Shown: positions 58,021 to 64,000 of the stretch, piece by piece | How the letters are laid out: every line of letters begins with the position of its first letter | How positions within the stretch are numbered: the stretch's first letter is position 1 | From: Lycorma delicatula | Lineage: Eukaryota; Arthropoda; Insecta; Hemiptera; Fulgoridae | Direction of reading: 5' to 3' | Length of the DNA stretch: 64,000 bases | Assembly (NCBI RefSeq): GCF_047948215.1 | Contig: NC_134463.1 | Coordinates: forward strand, 59,703,701-59,767,700 | Notes under the pieces: model-generated | What the model was told of the DNA's origin: nothing | The model's database searches: none | What the model saw: only the letters and a program-made list of their open reading frames with translations | Position numbers and translations under genes: made by a program

Positions 58021-58315
58021 AGGTTGGAAGAGGCCATGCAAAGGTAAAGGCGATAGGTTGCGTAAATACGCCGATTGGAAACGTCTGCCGGGGCATTTGC
58101 ATCGGTGACATCTTGACACAGACAAAACTGATGACTATGATGTGTTATCAGTTTAGAGGGTCTAAAAGACGACCTCTGGTAAAGCCCATCAGAGCTAAGA
58201 AGGAGGAGGTTGTGTGGCGACCGGGATGGTTACAATGTGTCTTCTCCTATAAGGATCAAATGCTTCTGGACGAATCATTGTATTCAATTTCGTTAATTTT
58301 ACATTCATAGAGTAA
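58021..58315. other. GC-richer unrecognised segment
   Basis: Contains GGAAACGTCTGCCGGGGCAT and AAGGAGGAGGTTGTGTGGCG. A 65-codon plus ORF (58113-58310) has no family motif. It may be an unclassified retroelement 3' region. Confidence 0.3.
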
Positions 58316-60184
58316 GATTTTTTGCTGTACATATTTTTTATATAGGACGACAGAGCGATTTTATATAGGACGACAGAGCGATTCCATTTTATCCGTCGTT
58401 TTGTAAGAGTTATTTTTCCCTGGCCGTTCCATTCTATAGTTTCTTCACGGCATTTGAACTATTTATCTTTTTCTATTTTTCCATATATGGTTTTTAACAG
58501 ATTTATTTTTATTTTTAGATCTATGCTATTTTAAGTTACAGTAAATTTTTTTAAAGTGATAATTATTTTACTTTTAATTATAAAACCGATTCAAATACAG
58601 GTGTTTAAAGCAGCCGGGTTATCTATTATAGTTATTTGTGTAATAAATTCTGTAGAACCCTGAGAAGTTATATACTGCTCGATTCAGTAGTTCTTTAGCT
58701 ATGAATGAATAAATAGATAAGATATTATTTAGAGCTCGCTATCCTGATTTTTTTATGTATTTTGTCGTTAATAGATAAAAATATTGATCTTTCGTCTCAA
58801 GGTTTTGCTAGGTTTTGAAAAAAATTTCTGACCTTGTTAAAGTACTTTCCTTAAATTTACCTCTTTCTCTAATGATAAAAACAAAAATTATTTTTATATT
58901 TATTTTCTTATGTGAAAAAAGTTTATGATTGATTTGTCAAACCGGTTACAATAAAAAAGCATTCTTTTTTACAAATTTGTAATTAGTATTGTTGAACTTT
59001 GTACTTTGTTGTATTTATTTTCTTCAGGTTTGTTCCCTCTCACTGCGAAAATCATTAAAATCGCTTCATGAACTATCTTGAACTATCATTGAACTATCAT
59101 CCCTCAATTTATTTTTAAAAAAAAATCAATTCTCGTGGTACATAGATAATTTCTTTATTGTTATTTAATCTTTTTTCTAAGATTTAAACCTAGTAGATAT
59201 CCTAGCAGTTTTTTTTTTGTAAAAAATAATGTACCAACAAATTTTCTTTTACTACCAACAATTGGTCAAATAAAAATCTCAGTGATATGAGAATATGGAA
59301 ATAACTTACTTTCTAGTTAATTGATTTATGATAAATTTTTTATTGTTTTCATTTGTGTTTGTTTTATATTTATATATTTTTTCTTTTTTTTTCAGGTAAG
59401 AATGATTTATCCACTCAACATCCTGCAATCAATGTAATATGGAATTTTTTTTAATAGAAATATAAAAATTTGATTTTTAAAATTCTCGTAACCACGTATT
59501 TTTAATTATTTTTGAATGAATTATATAAATAAATATGTTATCCATATACTTACTTCTCAATCATTTAGTTATTAATAAATAGAATATTTAAAAAAATATT
59601 GCTTTTATAGAAAAATAAAAAAATATAATTAAAAATGAATAAAAAATTGGAGATGTTGAATTTTTTCTTTTTTTTCTTAATTAAGTCTGAGATCTCAGAC
59701 TTAGTATCAGCACTGTATGTGTCAACAGTATCAACACTTTTATGTATCTTCTGTAATGAATATTACAGAATATTTTCTGTAAAATTTTGATTTTACAGAA
59801 AATCATTTTGATTGTAATTAAACTTATTTTCTGTTCATTTAAATTTCTTTTCTGATGTTGTAAAATGAATTATTCAGTTATGGATTTACTTTAAACTCAG
59901 TAAGGCAGTTTTTTCTAGGTGGATTTACTTAATGTAGCTCAAAATATGATATTATAGTTTCAATCTGTTCGTACTATAGTACTGTTAAAACTCGTTATGA
60001 AACTATTAATAAAATTACGGTTATTAGTACTGATCAGCAAAATGAAAATATTTTTCCTATGGTTATATAAGGTCATATATTAATTGTTGAAGTAAAATCT
60101 ATTGCTACTATGATTTTTCTAATCCCTGCACGATATTTAGTGAAAAAGATTGTAGATTACTTCTGTAGATTTTTTATTTATTGT
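58316..60184. other. AT-rich stretch without recognised genes
   Basis: Contains a 24-bp tandem duplication (TTTTATATAGGACGACAGAG at about 58335-58383) and a candidate splice ratchet site at 59380-59405. No exon-like ORF. Confidence 0.4.
59376..59405 (+). promoter_or_regulatory. Candidate recursive splice site
   Basis: A long pyrimidine run ends in TTTTTTTTCAG and is followed immediately by GTAAGAATG, giving a strong 3' splice site abutting a strong 5' splice site (junction 59395/59396). Recursive (zero-length exon) sites in long insect introns have exactly this form. It matters only if the plus strand is transcribed here, which the window does not show. A chance match is possible in T-rich DNA. 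Confidence 0.35.
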
Positions 60185-60722
60185 GGTTGTTTAAAGTATT
60201 ATTGAATTATTTATCGTAAATTTTTTTTACAATCAGAAGTTAATAATTATTAATAAATCAATACATTTAAATTAAAAAAAAAGAAAAAAAAGAGATTGTC
60301 TGATTCGAACCGGTGTGCCTTCCCCTGTAAGATCCCAATATTTCATTAAAATTTTATTTGGCTGTAACTCTGAATCCAATGAAAATAAGTACCATATATA
60401 GTTTAAATACTCTCAATGTGGGCTTATTGCTCCAGTTTAGAAAAAGTCCAATCTCCAAATATTTTTGGATTTTTGGCTTTTTTGAACACTTTTGGTTCAA
60501 AACGGAAAGTGCTCAACTAGAAGTTACAAAAATTCTTAAACCAAAATTTCAACATCCTATCGCCAATCATTTTTGAGATATGCTTACATTCGTACGTACA
60601 GATATCATGCCGAAACTAGTCAAAATAGATTCAGGGAATGTCAAAATGATTATTTCTGTTGAAATCTGAAAACCGAAATTTTTCGCGATCATAATACTTC
60701 CTTTACTTTGTACAAGGAAGTA
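60185..60722 (+). repeat. Family X repeat, copy 10 (5' truncated)
   Basis: Starts inside the AT-rich left part. It includes TGTCTGATTCGAACCGGTGT, AATCCAATGAAAATAAGTAC, CATTCGTACGTACAGATATC and GTCAAAATGATTATTTCTGT, and ends CTTTGTACAAGGAAGTAAAA. It is more diverged than the other copies (AAAACGGAAAGTGCTCAAC in place of the usual GGGGAGGTGCA block). Confidence 0.75.
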
Positions 60723-60828
60723 AAAATATTAAAATAACGAAAAGTCGTTCTTTTTGCGCAGAGTTGCGCAATGTTTTTTTTTTTTTTTTTTCAACTAACT
60801 TGGCATCTTATTAATTTTGTTGACCTCC

Positions 60829-60935
60829 GTGACGGAGTGGTAGTCTCTTTCATCCTGAAGGTCCTGGGGTCGAATCACCAGTCAAGTTTGGTATTTTTCA
60901 CTAGGAATAAAAATTCATTTTCATTATTTCAGCAT
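60829..60935 (+). mobile_element. tRNA-derived SINE, second family, copy 2
   Basis: TTGACCTCCGTGACGGAGTG and GTAGTCTCTTTCATCC form a tRNA-like 5' half. GGGGTCGAATCACC is a near-consensus B box, followed by GTCAAGTTTGGTATTTTTCA and a short tail. It cannot fold into a full tRNA cloverleaf with paired acceptor ends, so it is a SINE and not a tRNA gene. Confidence 0.7.
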
Positions 60936-61259
60936 TTGTAATAAGGCTAATTAATATCTGTAGTTACTTATATGGTTAGATAAATAATACTTGCAATTTG
61001 AAAGAATTATGATGTATATATGTTAAACAGTCTTATTATGCGCTTGCAGTTTTGATTTAATTTAATTATTCATTTGCTACCTCGTTATTGTTTATTCATA
61101 ATCGTATTTTATTATTTTGTTAAGTTTTAATTACATATTACACAGCTAATTAGAAAGTTTCATCGAATAATGTATTAATTAACTAGACATATTTCAGTTT
61201 CTAATCTTTGATAAGTCTTAATAATGAAATGATAAATTTATTGCTCATTACTTTGCGTT

Positions 61260-61313
<54 letters not shown>

Positions 61314-61890
61314 GCGCACACACTCGCGCGCGCGTAACATTATTTATATTTGTATAATTTTAATATATTTTTGTTAAGTAAATTTATTTACTATTGCTGT
61401 TTGCTGGTTTTTTGTTTTGCTGGAGTGTAAAATAAGATTAAGATTCTTTAATGATTGTCATGCGTCATATATAATTTTTAACATTCTTAGAGAAAGTTCT
61501 TTGTCGTTTATTATTTTAGTGTGTTTGCAAATCTAACAATTTTCACAAAATTTTCTTATGTAACCTTTTCGCTTCAAGTTATTCATTAAAATTACACGTT
61601 TGTTTAGTTATTTATTTATTTATTAAATCTCTCGTTATATAAAACAAGTAAATAATTTTGACATTTTTTAGTAATGACTAAAAAAATTTATCTTTACTTC
61701 TATGTTAATAGTGGCTTTGTTTGTAATTTTAATTTTTATCAGTTTTTTGGTAATCTCTTTTAATCATTTTTGCAATTTTCCAGCTAATATGCAATAAAAA
61801 AATTTGCCATTTTTTAAATTATTAATATTTTTTAACTTTCTTTTTGTTTGTGTTTTTATGAAATGAATTATTTATTTACGTAAATAAAAA
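60936..61890. other. AT-rich stretch without recognised genes
   Basis: Apart from the TA microsatellite there is no supported feature. Confidence 0.4.
61264..61335. repeat. (TA)n microsatellite with CA/CG tail
   Basis: About 24 uninterrupted TA units (61264-61312) are followed by TTCGCGCACACACTCGCGCG. Likely length-variable. Confidence 0.95.
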
Positions 61891-62160
61891 TGTAAATGTT
61901 CGTTTGATCAAAATCTTAAATCTCCAAAAGTTCTTCACCGATTGCTTTGAAATTTTGACACAACATTACATTCGAATACGCGCGCGTTTTTATATACCTA
62001 CTATTTATATACCTATGATGTCACACCTGTGACAAGTAAAAATATGATTTTTTAGAAAAATATCGTTCTCTGTTGGACGTTCCGATGTTGGACGTTCTCT
62101 GTTCAATGTTTCCGATATGTGTGTCCGCTATAGACTAAAAAATTACTAGACCGATTTACG
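61891..62160 (+). repeat. T-like repeat fragment
   Basis: TCTCCAAAAGTTCTTCACCG, GCTTTGAAATTTTGACACA and TACTAGACCGATTTACGCC are the 'ACCGATT...TTTGAAATTT' phrase of the T/P type. TGTTGGACGTTC is repeated in tandem near 62070-62098. Non-coding. Confidence 0.4.
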
Positions 62161-62440
62161 CCCGGGGAAGAAGGGTGAAAGGGAAAAATCGGAAATAGGG
62201 GAAAATTTAAAAAGGTAAAAGGGAAGAGTGGGAAAATGGAATAAAGAAAAAAGGGGAAAATAAAAAATGGGAAAAGGAAATGGGAAGGGGAAAGGCGAAA
62301 AAATAAAAGTGGAAAAGGAAATAAGGAGGAAGGAAAGGGAATGGGGAAAAGAGAGAGGTAATATGGAAAAAAGAAAACGGGGAAAAGGAAAATGGTGAAA
62401 GGGAGAAAGTGTAAAAGGAAAAAAGGGAAGGGTTAAATTT
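62161..62440 (+). repeat. Polypurine tract, (GGGAAAA)n-like
   Basis: About 270 bp of almost pure G/A on the plus strand in an irregular GGGAAAAG-type repeat. The two long minus-strand ORFs here (up to 142 codons, S/F/P/L-rich) are simple translations of the polypyrimidine strand in two frames and are not genes. Confidence 0.9.
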
Positions 62441-62444
62441 TGTG

Positions 62445-62785
62445 AAGTTCCGTAATATATTGCCAAATTTTTGAGAAAATTGACTCCAGAGATACAATCT
62501 ACCTCATGTCCTGGAAATATTGACCCCAAACTTTTACCAACAAATTGTTCCATACTCACAGGTTTATGTGCCACATTTCATCAAAATCGATTTATCCAGT
62601 CAAACGTTATTAAGCATCAGACATGCTAACATAAATATATTCATACTTATGAACATTACTCCCTACTTTTTTTGGATCTCTGTGTTACGAAACGTCGAAA
62701 AATAAAAAATAAAAACCATACCTCTTACTATCCTTTTCTTCTTGTAGCATATCTCTAGAGTTATGATGCCTGAAAACTAAAATAG
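62445..62785 (-). repeat. Family P right-arm fragment
   Basis: Reverse-oriented P arm: TTTTGAGAAAATTGACTCCA, TGACCCCAAACTTTTACCAA, CATTTCATCAAAATCGATTT, CCAGTCAAACGTTATTAAG, ACGAAACGTCGAAAAATA and CTTGTAGCATATCTCTAGAG match 48360-48650. The opposite arm is missing. Confidence 0.6.
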
Positions 62786-64000
62786 ATACGATTAAAATCT
62801 ACATCAGTTATTTAAAATACAAACACGTGAAATAATATTAAAGTTATATATGAAAATACTAAATTTATTAAATAATTCACAATTCATTAGTGTTAATAAA
62901 AATTATCTAAGTACATATTTATGTTCACGTTGAACAAATGTAGAAAATTCACGTGAAAACATTTTTTCAATTAGTATTATTTAAAAATTCATGTATAAGT
63001 AATACTGTTTCTGTAAAAAATATATATATATTTTTATTTGAAGTAGATTGGTGAAGAGACCTTTTAAATTGTTCGGCAATTTATTAAAAAAGGCAAAAAG
63101 AGTATAAAAAGGTCCTATCTTAAACCGATGTATTATACTGAATTACACAAAGTAGATAACTGGTTTGATAGAAGTAAATATTATTATTATCTTTAAGTGA
63201 CTTTTATTTTTGCTAAGATATGGTACAATCATGTAAACGTATTGTAGAGAAATTCTAAAACTGTATATAAAAATTTATACTATATTGTCGTAGCCGAATA
63301 TATTTAGGTAAAAACTTTATTTTCAATGTATTTTAAAATAATGTCTCAACCCTACTCCTTCCATTTATGTGTTGCTTGCCATGAGTTAATCGAGGACTGG
63401 TGGCCTCCTACGAAAAATGGGTCGTTTTGTCATAGGAAAATTTGATAATTTAATTTCATACGTTCTGTGGAAGCATAGATCTCTGCGAGTTTGCTTAATT
63501 TAGAGTAAAGAAAAAGAAAACCCGCGCGCATGCACACAACACACACACATTCTCATGTTATGTAACTGAAGCAATCTTTTCAAATACTTCAAAAAGGAAG
63601 TCAGAGCACGAAAATATAAAAAAAATTATAAAAAATATATAAAATTAATAATATAAATATATAAATAATATTAATTCTTAAATAAATAAAAACAGTATAC
63701 ACTCATAAATAAATCCAACCATTAAAATATAAAATAATAAGTACAATTTACCTTTACAAATTAACTTTACTTATTATTAAAGAATATTTAACGTTTTAAC
63801 AACGTTAAATATTTAATGTCAGTCAACATGAATCTCTCTTAATATTATCACTAAATTTAAAAAAAATGAATTTATAGATTTTCTTCTGTCATGCAAAACG
63901 TTTCACAGCAGGTATTTAGTTACTCCAGTTACAACTCATTGTATTATGATCTACCTTTTTGTAATACATAATAATGTTAATTTTACACGATCTTCATCGA
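62786..64000. other. AT-rich stretch without recognised genes
   Basis: A CGCGCGCATGCACACAAC/(CA)n microsatellite at about 63522-63550. No ORF or RNA gene supported. Confidence 0.4.

Noticed and set aside
60829..60900. Possible tRNA gene on the plus strand
   Set aside because: Both promoter boxes are present, but acceptor ends do not pair and a SINE body follows; a related copy is at 13985.
62146..62574. 142- and 96-codon minus-strand ORFs rich in S, F, P and L
   Set aside because: They are translations of the polypyrimidine strand of a simple repeat and overlap each other in two frames.

Overview
The window is AT-rich (by eye about 70% A+T) animal DNA, most likely from an insect. A hemipteran with a large genome would fit the mix of repeats, but that assignment is an inference and no single sequence proves it. 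The evidence for an insect is five decayed mariner transposase genes of different lineages, tRNA-derived SINEs, 5'-truncated LINEs with poly(A) tails and target-site duplications, a hAT-type MITE, and TA microsatellites. There is no operon, no rRNA, no functional tRNA and no intact host gene. I found only one piece of recognisable host-type coding sequence: the last Kelch repeat of a KLHL-type protein at 30191-30339, frameshifted and lying inside a split SINE. The window therefore reads as an intergenic or giant-intron stretch built almost wholly of dead transposons.

Layout. 0-12 kb: two copies of a ~650-1000 bp repeat called family X here, an internally deleted mariner with long inverted repeats (4438-5282), a half copy of foldback family P (5755-7040), a second mariner (8034-8760), a SINE (8876-9140), an unrecognised decayed ORF (9189-9680) and a family T repeat. 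12-24 kb: SINE fragments, a pair of GC-rich repeats 1.65 kb apart, a third mariner (17548-18545), old AT-rich repeats (family Q), an inverted-repeat element (21614-21985) and a minus-strand LINE with reverse transcriptase motifs (22331-23365). 24-34 kb: family K repeats, a MITE with matching ends (27966-28387), the SINE/Kelch mosaic, a fourth mariner (30900-31560), and a 121-bp LINE tail with a perfect 11-bp target-site duplication.

34-46 kb: three X copies, a LINE 3' end with a perfect 11-bp target-site duplication (39836-40556), a fifth mariner scrambled by an insertion copied from 38248-38414, a SINE, and a T copy carrying an inverted duplication. 46-64 kb: a foldback P element with ~550-bp arms, four more X copies, a hAT MITE with an 8-bp duplication, a GC-rich minus-strand LINE C-terminus plus 3' region (about 54.1-55.9 kb), two more SINEs, a long TA microsatellite and a polypurine tract.

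No gene set here works as a pathway. The notable biology is how the repeats are built: X, P and T share end and internal modules, several copies share rearrangements, and two loci carry template-switch or filler-DNA scars. I see no evidence of a new enzymatic or defence system.
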